Source of the DNA: Candidatus Rokuibacteriota bacterium
GTDB taxonomy: Bacteria; Methylomirabilota; Methylomirabilia; Rokubacteriales; CSP1-6
DNA length: 39,201 nt
Assembly: GCA_003220345.1 (NCBI GenBank)
Contig: QHSC01000104.1
Location: 1 to 39,201 of the forward strand
Reading direction: 5' to 3'
The notes under the pieces were generated by a model. That model searched no databases. It was not told the origin of the DNA and was given only the letters and a program-made list of their open reading frames with translations. This document shows positions 1-7,816 of the stretch, piece by piece. Numbering within the stretch: position 1 is the first letter of the stretch; each line of letters starts with the position of its first letter. Both the position numbers and the translations under genes were made by a program.

Positions 1-378
1 GCTCGGATCCACGAGCATGTCGAAGACGATCAAGACCGCCGGCCGCTCCTGGGCCAGCTTCCGGATCCGTCGCTCCGCCGGATGGATCCGCTGGAGGAGA
101 TCGTCGAATGACAGCTGGCCGTCCACGGGGACCACGATCTCGCCGTCAAGCACGAAGACGCCCGCCGGCACGGATCGCACGTGCTCCACGACCTCCGGGA
201 AATACCGAGCCAGGGGCTGACCCGACTTGGACTGCAGCTCGACGGAGCCGCCGTCCTTGAAGACGAGACAGCGGAAGCCGTCCCACTTGGGCTCGTATTG
301 CCACTCCGCTCCGACCGGGATGTGCTCGACGAGCCGCGCTTCCATCGGCGGGTACGGCGGCGACAGCGGCAGGCTCAT
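1..378 (-). CDS. ligD: ATP-dependent DNA ligase (LigD ligase domain), 3' end cut by window
   Basis: Seals nicks or double-strand breaks with ATP, probably in Ku/LigD-type non-homologous end joining. Only the first 126 codons are present; the frame runs off the window at position 1. The adenylation motif I, EPKWDGFR, lies near residue 30 with its active-site lysine intact, followed by a VLDGEIV motif typical of ATP-dependent ligases. The ATG at 378 overlaps the stop of the upstream polymerase gene (ATGA, 375-378), so the two are translationally coupled. Ligase and polymerase are separate proteins here rather than one fused LigD. No Ku gene is visible in the window. Family assignment is firm; the missing C-terminus cannot be judged. 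Confidence 0.9.
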   Translation of the reverse strand, partial: MSLPLSPPYPPMEARLVEHIPVGAEWQYEPKWDGFRCLVFKDGGSVELQSKSGQPLARYFPEVVEHVRSVPAGVFVLDGEIVVPVDGQLSFDDLLQRIHPAERRIRKLAQERPAVLIVFDMLVDPS

Positions 379-1334
379 GCCAGACGGTCGAGCCGGAATC
401 GTCCCCGGGTGGCGAGGAGAGGCGCCCAGAGATCGCCCGTGCGCTTCACGCGCGCGGGGACATTGTCGATGCGGAAGTCCTCGATCTTGATTCCGCGCTC
501 GACCTCGCTCCATTCGAGGGGCGTCGACACGGAGGCTCCCGGCGTGGGCCGGACCGAGTAGACAGAGGCGAGCGTGCGTCCCCAGGCATTCTGGTTGTAG
601 TCGACGAGCACGCGGCCCGCCGGTCGCTTCGCCACGTGATACTCGGCCGTGAGGAGAGCGGGACGCGCCGCAGCCACGGTCTGGGCGAAGGTCTTCGCGA
701 TCTGCCACACGCTCTTCTGGGTCGGGCCCCGCACGATCGGCACGTAGACGTGGATGCCCTTGGAGCCGGACGTCTTGGCGTGACTGGGCGCGCCCAGATC
801 CTCGAGCGTATCGCGCAGCAGGAGGGCCGCCTCCCTCACCCTGTCGAAGGTGGCGCCGGGCACGGGGTCCAGATCGAAGTGCAGATAGTCGGGGCGGTCG
901 ACGTCGTCGCAGCGCGCGTACCACTGGTTCAGGTCGATGCAACCGAGGTTGACCACCCACAGGAGCGACGCCAGATCCTGCACGATGGGAAAGTCGATCA
1001 CACTGCCCGAGGCGTGCTCGATGGAGCACGTGTCGATCCAGCTCGGGCGCGGCGTCGGCGCCCGCTTCATGAAGAAGAAGGGGCCGGCCGCCCCGTTGGG
1101 ATACCGCTTCATCACCATGGCGCGATCCCGGAGATGGGGAAGCAGGACCGGGGCAACCTCGACGTAGTACTGCAGCAGATCACCCTTGGTCAGCCCCAGC
1201 CGAGGCCAGAACGGCTTGAGGAGATTGGTCAGGGTGACCGTCCGATCCGCCAGCGCCACCTCGACCACGTTCACGCCGAGCGGGATGATGCGATCCTTTG
1301 TCGCCGTCCGGAACGCCGCCTGCCGGTGCGACAC
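375..1334 (-). CDS. ligD: LigD-type DNA polymerase/primase domain protein
   Basis: Archaeo-eukaryotic primase-superfamily polymerase of bacterial end joining, which adds (ribo)nucleotides at broken ends before ligation. The family signatures are clear: an N-terminal LTNLLKPFWP-like start, LTKGDLLQYY, MVMKRYPNG, the HFDLDP metal-binding aspartates, SGSKGIHVYVP and VLVDYNQN. The stop overlaps the ATG of the ligase gene. The start is uncertain: the frame stays open to an ATG at 1430, but that would overlap the upstream gene and add an Arg/Pro-rich tail. In-frame GTGs at 1334 and 1274 fit the family length better (about 320 or 300 residues). None has a convincing ribosome-binding site. The function is well supported, the start is not. 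Confidence 0.85.
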   Translation of the reverse strand: MSHRQAAFRTATKDRIIPLGVNVVEVALADRTVTLTNLLKPFWPRLGLTKGDLLQYYVEVAPVLLPHLRDRAMVMKRYPNGAAGPFFFMKRAPTPRPSWIDTCSIEHASGSVIDFPIVQDLASLLWVVNLGCIDLNQWYARCDDVDRPDYLHFDLDPVPGATFDRVREAALLLRDTLEDLGAPSHAKTSGSKGIHVYVPIVRGPTQKSVWQIAKTFAQTVAAARPALLTAEYHVAKRPAGRVLVDYNQNAWGRTLASVYSVRPTPGASVSTPLEWSEVERGIKIEDFRIDNVPARVKRTGDLWAPLLATRGRFRLDRLA

Positions 1335-1393
1335 GGGCGCGGCGCGACCGGCCACGCGGCGCGGCCCTCTGCGCGCCCGCCCGGACAGCCGCG

Positions 1394-1831
1394 TTACGGG
1401 TAGATGGTCCCGCCCCGGTGGCTCTTCCATTCGCGCCCGAACTGTACCGCGGCGGCCCTGGATCGCGGGGGCGCTTTCCGAAGCATGCCGCGTTGCCTCC
1501 GCCGCTCGTCGTAGAGCCGCGCACGGTGGAGCTGTGCACGGTAGAGCCGCGCGCGCTCCTCCGGAATTCCTGCGCCGACCAGGGCACCCACGATGGTGCC
1601 CGCGAGTCCGCCCGCGCCGGCTCCCGCGAGTCCGGCTGCGATCGGTCCCGCCGCGATGAGCCCGAAGCCAGGAATGGCGATGGCGGCCGTGGTCGCGACC
1701 GCCGCCAGCACTGCGCCAACCACGCCGCCGATGGTGCCGCCGATCCCTGCGCCTTCGGCCGCCTTGGTGCCCACCTCGGCCTTCGTCGGCGTCCCCCCGG
1801 GAACTTGCCGCGTGCGGCTCTCGTCAGTCAT
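1394..1831 (-). CDS. Glycine-zipper hydrophobic protein
   Basis: A 145-residue protein of unknown function. Residues of about 20-95 are an almost uninterrupted Gly/Ala-rich hydrophobic stretch with GxxxG spacing, including an AIPGFG..AAGPIAAGLAG segment and then GIPEERARLY. This pattern resembles the C-terminal part of general-stress-protein-17M-like (YflT-associated) proteins, but the preceding YflT domain is missing. The tail is basic. The ATG at 1831 is chosen because a strong AAGGAGG lies just upstream; an in-frame ATG at 1933 is less likely. It ends just before the LigD polymerase gene. A stress-related membrane-associated role is only an inference from the resemblance. Confidence 0.65.
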   Translation of the reverse strand: MTDESRTRQVPGGTPTKAEVGTKAAEGAGIGGTIGGVVGAVLAAVATTAAIAIPGFGLIAAGPIAAGLAGAGAGGLAGTIVGALVGAGIPEERARLYRAQLHRARLYDERRRQRGMLRKAPPRSRAAAVQFGREWKSHRGGTIYP

Positions 1832-2008
1832 CTGGGTTCCTCCTTCGGATGAGTCAGCAGCGACACAGCCGAACGTGATGCTGAGGGAGCAAGGACCGTG
1901 CCTCGGAGGGGCTGCCCATGTGCTCGCATCCACGTGGACATGGGGCGCGGGTGTCGCGCCGGGCCCTCGGCCTTTACCGGGAAAAAACGTCGCAAGCGGT
2001 AAGAATGC

Positions 2009-3775
2009 CTATCGGTCGCTCCCGCCGCGGGGCCGCGGGCCTGGCGACACCTCGCGCGCGAACTCCACCGGGTCGAGGGTGTTGAGGACCTCGCGGGCCG
2101 GAACTCCGCCTCGGCGGGCCATGGCCACGCCGTATCGCAGGTTCCCGAGCTCGCTGACGGAGTGAGCGTCCGTGGAGATCACGAAGCGGATCCCGCGCCC
2201 GCGGGCCGCGCGCACCCAGCGTGGCTCCATGTCGAGGCGGTGGGGATCCCCGTTGATCTCGATCGCGGCGCGAGAGCGCGCGATGACATCGAGGATCTCC
2301 TCCACGTGGCATTCCACGGGTGGACGGGATTCGATGAGCCGGCCCAGGGCATGCCCCCAGATCTTGAAGCACGGGTGCTCCATGGCCCGCGCGATCCGGC
2401 GGGTCATCTCCTCGGCGCTCATGCGATGGCGGCGATGAATGCTGGCGATCACGACGTCGAGCTGCTCGAGGATCGCATCGGGATAGTCGAGGGATCCGTC
2501 GGCGAGAATGTCGGACTCCGTGCCGCGCAGGAGCTTGATCGTGACCGTCTCCTGCACCCTGGCCATCTCGTCCCACTGCGCCTTGAGGCGCTCGATGCTG
2601 AGGCCGCCCGCATAGGACGCCTCGGGAGAGTGATCCGTGATGGTCAGGTACTGCAGCCCGAGCGACTCCGCGGCGCGGGCCATCTGCTCCACGGTGTGGC
2701 GGCCATCGGAATAGTCCGTGTGGCAGTGGACAAAGCCCCGGATCTCGTCGACCTCGACCAGATCGGGGAGGCTTCCCGCGAGCGCCGCGTCGATCTCGCC
2801 TTCGTCCTCCCTCAGCTCGGGCGGCACGTACTGAAGACCGAGCTGGCGATAGAGCTCGGCCTCCGAGCCGATGCCCACGCGCCGCCCGCCCCGGGCCCGC
2901 GACAGCCCGGAAGGCTGCAGGCGAAGTCCCCGATCGCGCGCAAGACGCTGCACATGCTCCACGTGCGCGGCCGCGCCCGTCGCGTGGAAGAGCTCGGTCA
3001 CGAACCGGTCCGGCGTCGCGACCTTGACGTCGAGCGGCAGGCCGGTGGTGAGCACGACACGGCAGCCCGATCCATTCCGCCTGCTCACCGCGGCCACCTG
3101 AGGAAAAGCGAGGGCGTGCTCGAGCGCCACGCGAGGGTCCGTCGATCCGAGCACGACAACGAGATCGTCCACCGTCTCCGTCCACCGGCGCAGGTCGCCC
3201 GCCATCTCCACGGCGCCGACGTCGGGACCATGGCGGAGGTAGTCGCCGACCTCCTCCGCCACCTCGAGAGCGGCAGGCAAGAGCACCTTCGCGGGCCGAG
3301 GCGATGTGAGCTTTCGTGCGGCGGCGAGAAGGCGCCGTTCCCTCGCCTCGCCGAACCCCTTGACGGCCCGAAGCTCCCCGGCCTCGCACGCGGCTTCGAG
3401 CTGCGCGATGGTTTCGATGCCGAGATGGGCATTCAGGGCGGCAATCTGCTTGATGCCCAAGCCAGGTACACGTGCGAGCTCGGCCGCGCCCGGGGGAAAG
3501 TGCCGGCGGAGCTCTTCGAGAACGCGGGAGGTACCGGTGAGATGAAGATCGGCGATCGTCCTGGCCAGGCCCGGCCCGATACCCTTCAGGGCGGTGAGCC
3601 GGCCCTCCTCGATCAAGCGGCCGATGTCGACATCAACGCGCTCGAGCACGCGGGCGCCTCGCTCGTACGCGCGAGCCTTGAAGGGCTCCCCGCCCGTCAG
3701 ACCGAGCAGGCTGCTCATCTCCCGGAGCGCTCGCGCGATGGCCAGGCGATCGAGTTTGGCCGGCACCGCCGTCAC
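2009..3775 (-). CDS. polX: Family X DNA polymerase with PHP domain (PolX-like)
   Basis: A 588-residue protein with helix-hairpin-helix DNA-binding motifs (KGIGPGLA near 64-71, VPGLGIKQ near 103-110), a polymerase X nucleotidyltransferase core (about 165-310) and a C-terminal PHP phosphoesterase/3'-5' exonuclease domain (about 345-575). PHP metal ligands look intact: HCHTDYSDG (350-358), ITDHS, SIHRRH, STDAHS. The polymerase centre looks altered. The GSxRR motif is GDLRR, and the usual DxD pair is D204-L-V206, with valine at the second aspartate; a third acidic residue is present in LDVKVA. It may therefore be a weak polymerase, or mainly a nuclease, used in base-excision repair. It starts with GTG inside the stop of the upstream permease (GTGA, 3772-3775). 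Confidence 0.9.
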   Translation of the reverse strand: MTAVPAKLDRLAIARALREMSSLLGLTGGEPFKARAYERGARVLERVDVDIGRLIEEGRLTALKGIGPGLARTIADLHLTGTSRVLEELRRHFPPGAAELARVPGLGIKQIAALNAHLGIETIAQLEAACEAGELRAVKGFGEARERRLLAAARKLTSPRPAKVLLPAALEVAEEVGDYLRHGPDVGAVEMAGDLRRWTETVDDLVVVLGSTDPRVALEHALAFPQVAAVSRRNGSGCRVVLTTGLPLDVKVATPDRFVTELFHATGAAAHVEHVQRLARDRGLRLQPSGLSRARGGRRVGIGSEAELYRQLGLQYVPPELREDEGEIDAALAGSLPDLVEVDEIRGFVHCHTDYSDGRHTVEQMARAAESLGLQYLTITDHSPEASYAGGLSIERLKAQWDEMARVQETVTIKLLRGTESDILADGSLDYPDAILEQLDVVIASIHRRHRMSAEEMTRRIARAMEHPCFKIWGHALGRLIESRPPVECHVEEILDVIARSRAAIEINGDPHRLDMEPRWVRAARGRGIRFVISTDAHSVSELGNLRYGVAMARRGGVPAREVLNTLDPVEFAREVSPGPRPRGGSDR

Positions 3776-5664
3776 GCGCCTTCGAGGAGCGCGTCGGGAG
3801 CCCCGGAACCGAGGCGCGCGTATTCTAGGATCTGATCGCGCGCCTCTCGAAGCGTTGCGCTCACCGCGTCCGCGCCGGCGGCGAGCAGCTGGTCCTGCTC
3901 ACCCCTGTCCTTCTCGCCCCAGCGTCCGACGACGATCTTGACGTGGGGGAATCGAACGCGGAGGCGCTTGCACAGGTAGCGCGTGTGGGCGAGATCGCCC
4001 GGCCGGATCGAGGCGACACAGACGATGGTCGGATTCTTCGCGGCCACACGGGAGAGGACCTCGCCCGGCAGCGTATGCGCCGAGTCGACTTCGAGAACAA
4101 TGGCATGTGGTCGCAGGAGATGCTCGAGCATCCCGAGCGCCACCCCGCCCGCCTCGTCTCCCGCCACGCATCCCTGCACGCGTGGCAGCCTGGAGGCAGG
4201 CATCTCCGAGGCGCTGGGGGCACGGCCCTCGCCGTCCGTTCCCGCGGGTGATGAGGGTCGCGCGGCGACCAGATCCCCCACGGTCTGCGCGGCCGCCTGG
4301 TAGATAGTTCGGGCCTCCGCGTCGGTGAGCTGCTGCATGTCATGGTCCAGCTTTGCACGGCTCAGGGCAGGAAGGAGAATGTCGTCACACACGTCTTCTG
4401 GCGGATGCCTTTCGAGGTAGACGCGGACGATGTCGTTCGCCTCTGCCTCGTCTCTCGCGAGCAATCTCTGGTAGTAGCTGACATGGCCCCGCAGCACCGG
4501 CTCGTGGTTCTCCATGAGGATCGTGAGAAACCCGAGGGCGGGCACGTGCTTGCCCAGGACGACGAGACAGACGGTCAGGGGCGTGGCCAGGAGAAGGCCG
4601 ATGGGACCCCAGAGCCAGGTCCAGAAGGCGATGGCGACGAGAAGCGCCGTCTGCGACAGGCCGAGCGTCTGCCGGTAGAGTAGCGGCTCGACCACGACGT
4701 AGGTCAGGGCCTCGACGACGAGGAAGAGACCTACGGTGAGCAGGGGCCGCGGCCAGCCGGGGAATATCGCAAGGCTCACGACCACGGGCGCCAGCGCCCC
4801 CATCAAGGTTCCGATGTAGGGCACGAAGCGAAGGGCGAAGGCGAGAAAGCTCCACAGCACGACGTAGGGAATGCCGATCAGATAGAGCCCGAGCCCGATG
4901 GCCACGCCATAGCCCAGGTTGATGATGGTCTGAACGAGCACATAGCGGGTGATGCGGTTGTTCGCGTCTCCGAGGGCCCGTGTGGTGGTGGCGAGCCGGC
5001 GGAGCCCGATCAGCCGGATCAGCCGGTTGCGCAGGTCCCGCTGCTCGATGAGCATGAAGATGACGAGGACGATCACGAAGCCCGCACTCGTCAAGGCGTC
5101 GAGCAGCCTGGGCACGTGCAGGAAGGCTATGCCCTGGTTCCTGACGGTGACGGGAACGGGCACGGGCTCCTGCTTCGGCGGCAGCGCCGGTCTCTGGAGC
5201 TCACTGATGACCTCGTTGGCCGTCGACTCGACCTCCTTCAGAGCCCCCGGCTTTCTCACACCGCGCAGATCGGCGATCTTCTGCCTGAGGTTTCCTCGAT
5301 ACTGCGGCAGGTCGTGGCTGATCAGGACGATCTGCTGGGCCACGACGTAACTGATCCCTCCCAGGACCAGGGACACGAGCACGACGACGAGAACCACCGA
5401 CCCGACCCGACCCGCGCGCGTGTTCCCGAGGCCGGTCCGCTGGAGCGCGCGCACCGGCGGACCGAGCAAGAAGCTCAGGAGCAGGGCCACCGCGACGGGA
5501 ATGAGAACGGTCTGCGCCCAGTAGAGCGCGGCGACGATCGGGATGGCGAAGGCGCCGATCAGATAAGGCCGGAGCTGAGCGAGGAGCGCGCGAGCCTGCC
5601 GGGCGGGCTGACCCTTGCTCTCGGGCAGTGTCAGTGGGCGGACAGCGTGGTTGCCCGAAGCCAT
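3772..5664 (-). CDS. AI-2E family permease with C-terminal B12-fold-like domain
   Basis: A 630-residue inner-membrane protein. Residues of about 30-375 form the hydrophobic AI-2E/PerM-type core: paired N-terminal helices, a soluble loop (about 115-190), then several helices with the family-typical FVPYIGTLMGALAP and GPIGLLLATPLTV segments. After a cytoplasmic linker (about 390-490) comes a roughly 120-residue domain (about 495-615) with alternating beta-alpha segments (GCVAGDEAGG, AIVLEVDS, TIVCVASIR, VKIVVGRWG). This resembles a cobalamin-binding fold but lacks the DxHxxG cobalt-ligand motif. The substrate is unknown; AI-2 export is known for only some members. The gene is translationally coupled to polX. 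ATG 5664 has no clear Shine-Dalgarno sequence. Confidence 0.88.
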   Translation of the reverse strand: MASGNHAVRPLTLPESKGQPARQARALLAQLRPYLIGAFAIPIVAALYWAQTVLIPVAVALLLSFLLGPPVRALQRTGLGNTRAGRVGSVVLVVVLVSLVLGGISYVVAQQIVLISHDLPQYRGNLRQKIADLRGVRKPGALKEVESTANEVISELQRPALPPKQEPVPVPVTVRNQGIAFLHVPRLLDALTSAGFVIVLVIFMLIEQRDLRNRLIRLIGLRRLATTTRALGDANNRITRYVLVQTIINLGYGVAIGLGLYLIGIPYVVLWSFLAFALRFVPYIGTLMGALAPVVVSLAIFPGWPRPLLTVGLFLVVEALTYVVVEPLLYRQTLGLSQTALLVAIAFWTWLWGPIGLLLATPLTVCLVVLGKHVPALGFLTILMENHEPVLRGHVSYYQRLLARDEAEANDIVRVYLERHPPEDVCDDILLPALSRAKLDHDMQQLTDAEARTIYQAAAQTVGDLVAARPSSPAGTDGEGRAPSASEMPASRLPRVQGCVAGDEAGGVALGMLEHLLRPHAIVLEVDSAHTLPGEVLSRVAAKNPTIVCVASIRPGDLAHTRYLCKRLRVRFPHVKIVVGRWGEKDRGEQDQLLAAGADAVSATLREARDQILEYARLGSGAPDALLEGA

Positions 5665-5788
5665 AGAAGAGTCTGAGGCAACCGCCGTGCCGAATTCGAA
5701 GGACGTCTATTCGGGCTCTTCGGACAGGCAACGATTCGCTGGTGGCGTCTTTTACCGAGTCAACCCCGCCGGGCCGGGCGCCCAGACC

Positions 5789-5828
5789 CGATCGACGTCC
5801 TGCGATCGACGGGGCTGGTGACGTCGAT
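5789..5828. repeat. Short CGATCGACG repeats between permease and AOR genes
   Basis: CGATCGACG occurs at 5789-5797 and again at 5803-5811 (14-base period), with an inverted partial copy CGTCGAT at 5822-5828. The repeats lie in the 200-bp gap between the end of the oxidoreductase gene and the start of the permease gene. They could be a binding site for a regulator of the permease-polX pair, or chance in a GC-rich sequence. Confidence 0.3.
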
Positions 5829-5864
5829 ACGCCAGGAAGATTTCCCTGTCACATGACGGAGACG

Positions 5865-7682
5865 TCAGATGCCGAGAGCGGCCAGGCGAGCCCTCGTCGG
5901 CACACCGTCATCATCCCAGCCGCGCAGGCCGTAGTACCGATCGATCATCATCGACAGCTCCTCCGGCGGACAGTACATCCCCGCCGAGGGCCCGTCGGGA
6001 ATGGGCTCGTTCATGACGCGCCAGGGCAGCACGTCGTCCTTGCGCCGGGCACCCTCGCGCACGTTGAAGAGCCGCTCGAGATTGATCACGCGCTCGCCTA
6101 CCCTCTCCAGCTCCTCCACCGTCATGTCCCAGCCCGTGACGGCGCGGACCATGCGCGCGTAGGGCTCGTCCACGAAGAGGCCGAAGCCACGCTCGGAGGT
6201 GAAGCGGCAGAGCACGAGCGAATCGTCCACCGCCGTGAAGTGCTGGCTGCGCACGGCGAACTCCGGCTTGCCGCCGGTGCCGCGGCGATCGTACCCCTGC
6301 GCATACTGGGGCGTGGGGCGCGTGTCGTGATGGCTGCCCCCGCGCGTGGCCGTGGCGTAGCCGATGGACATGCCCTTGAGGGCGCGCGCGGAATGCGCGG
6401 GGAGCTCCAGGCGCTTCACGGCGTAGACGGCCCGCGTCGCTTCTGTCCCCATGGATTCGGCGAGGCGCCAGGCGCCCTCCGCGAGCCTGTCGCCGAATCC
6501 CTCACGCGCCGCCGTCATCTCCACGAGCCGCAGCATGCCGCGCCAGTCGCCCCAGCCGAAGGGCAGCCCGACCTCGGCCTGGGTGAGCCAGCCGCGCTCG
6601 AGCGCCTCGGCCACGAAGGCCAGGGTCACGCCCATCGAGATGGTGTCGAGCCCCAGGAGATCGCAGAGGTCGTTGGCCTTGGCGAGCGAGCCCGCGTGCG
6701 CATTGCCCAGCATGGAGCCGAAGGCGAAGATGGTCTCGTACTCCGGCATCTTGGCCTTGATGCCCTGCAGCTCGCCGTCGCGGATCTCGTACTGCTTGCC
6801 GCAGGCGACGGGACACTTGAGACAGGTCGTGTCACGGTCGTGATGGTGCGCGTGCATCTCCTCCCCGGAGATCATTCCCGCTTCCGCGAAGGTCTCCTGA
6901 CGGAGGTTGTAGGCGCCGAGCCCGCCCAGGGTGTTGATGGGCTTGACGAGGAACGACGTGCCGTACTTCGAGAGCGCCGCGGTCCCCGTCTTGAGCGGAT
7001 CGCGCTTCTCTTCGAGGAGCGCTTTCAGGAGGGCGGCGTCCGCCACCTCGGTCTTCCTCGTCCCCGCCACGACCACGGCCTTGACGCGCTTGGCCCCGAG
7101 CACGGCTCCGATCCCGCCGCGCCCGGCCACGCCTTCGCGATTCTTCCAGTACGTCGCCGCGCAGGCGAAGCGCACGAGCCGCTCGCCCGCGGGGCCGATG
7201 GCCATGACGTCGGTGGCGTCGCCCTCCACGGCCTGGATGGCATGCACGGTGTCCCGGGTGGTCTGGCCCCACAGGCCGGCGGCCGGCTTCACCTCGAGCC
7301 CCGACTCCGTCACCTTCAGGTAGACGGGGGTGGGAGCCTGGCCAGTGATGACGAGGGCGTCGAAGCCGGTGCGCTTCATGGTGGCGGGCCACCGTCCGCC
7401 GAAGGTCGAGTCGAAGAAGAGGCCGGTCAGCGGCGATTTCGAGGCGACGCAGGCGCGGCTATTGCCCGGCACCGTGGTGTCGGTGACGGGCCCCACGGCG
7501 AAGACCACCGCGTTGGCCGGATCATAGGCGTCGATCAGCGCCGGCACGTGATCGAGGAGGAGCCGCGCCGCCAGCCCGTTGCCGCCGAGGAGGGTGCGGG
7601 CCGTGCCCTCGTCGAGACTCTGGACGCGGCTCGTGCCGCGTGTGAGATCGACGAAGAGAATCCGCCCGCCATAGCCCTTCAT
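5865..7682 (-). CDS. Aldehyde:ferredoxin oxidoreductase (tungsten/molybdenum bis-pterin)
   Basis: Oxidises an aldehyde to the carboxylic acid, or reduces acids in reverse, using a bis-pterin W/Mo cofactor and one 4Fe-4S cluster, with ferredoxin as usual partner. The 605-residue length is standard for AOR. Visible features are the N-terminal GYGGRILFVDLTRG strand, the GGNGLAARLL motif, a conserved GPVTDTTVPGNSR segment, and the cluster ligands CLKCPVACG plus the distant cysteine in DLCDLLGLDT. Start 7682 (MKGYGG) is preferred over the in-frame ATG at 7748 because a TATAAT box (7747-7752) overlaps that upstream ATG. No AorB-like ferredoxin subunit or cofactor gene is adjacent, so substrate and electron partner are unknown. 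The gene stands alone. Confidence 0.9.
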   Translation of the reverse strand: MKGYGGRILFVDLTRGTSRVQSLDEGTARTLLGGNGLAARLLLDHVPALIDAYDPANAVVFAVGPVTDTTVPGNSRACVASKSPLTGLFFDSTFGGRWPATMKRTGFDALVITGQAPTPVYLKVTESGLEVKPAAGLWGQTTRDTVHAIQAVEGDATDVMAIGPAGERLVRFACAATYWKNREGVAGRGGIGAVLGAKRVKAVVVAGTRKTEVADAALLKALLEEKRDPLKTGTAALSKYGTSFLVKPINTLGGLGAYNLRQETFAEAGMISGEEMHAHHHDRDTTCLKCPVACGKQYEIRDGELQGIKAKMPEYETIFAFGSMLGNAHAGSLAKANDLCDLLGLDTISMGVTLAFVAEALERGWLTQAEVGLPFGWGDWRGMLRLVEMTAAREGFGDRLAEGAWRLAESMGTEATRAVYAVKRLELPAHSARALKGMSIGYATATRGGSHHDTRPTPQYAQGYDRRGTGGKPEFAVRSQHFTAVDDSLVLCRFTSERGFGLFVDEPYARMVRAVTGWDMTVEELERVGERVINLERLFNVREGARRKDDVLPWRVMNEPIPDGPSAGMYCPPEELSMMIDRYYGLRGWDDDGVPTRARLAALGI

Positions 7683-7746
7683 GGGCGCGCGCACATCAGC
7701 ATCCCGACGTTGGTCGTCATGGCCGCTCCCGAGTGGGGCGGCGCCC

Positions 7747-7752
7747 ATTATA
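7747..7752 (-). promoter_or_regulatory. -10 box of the AOR gene
   Basis: A perfect TATAAT is read on the minus strand in a GC-rich surrounding. It would start transcription near 7740, giving a leader of about 58 nt before the ATG at 7682. No good -35 element lies 16-18 bp upstream, so the assignment rests on the -10 alone. Confidence 0.5.
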
Positions 7753-7816
7753 CCTACGAGGCGCGGCTAGGAGTTTGTCCGAGTAACTCCGTGCTCCTCG
7801 CGAGTGGGAATGTCTC

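Noticed and set aside
1832..2008. Possible intrinsic terminator downstream of polX (CGCTTGCG followed by a T6 run on the minus strand, near 1980-2000)
   Set aside because: The stem is only three base pairs, too weak to list as a feature; nothing else was seen in this 177-bp gap.
7683..7748. Longer N-terminus for the AOR gene from ATG 7748
   Set aside because: A TATAAT box overlaps that ATG, and the family N-terminus begins at MKGYGG (7682).
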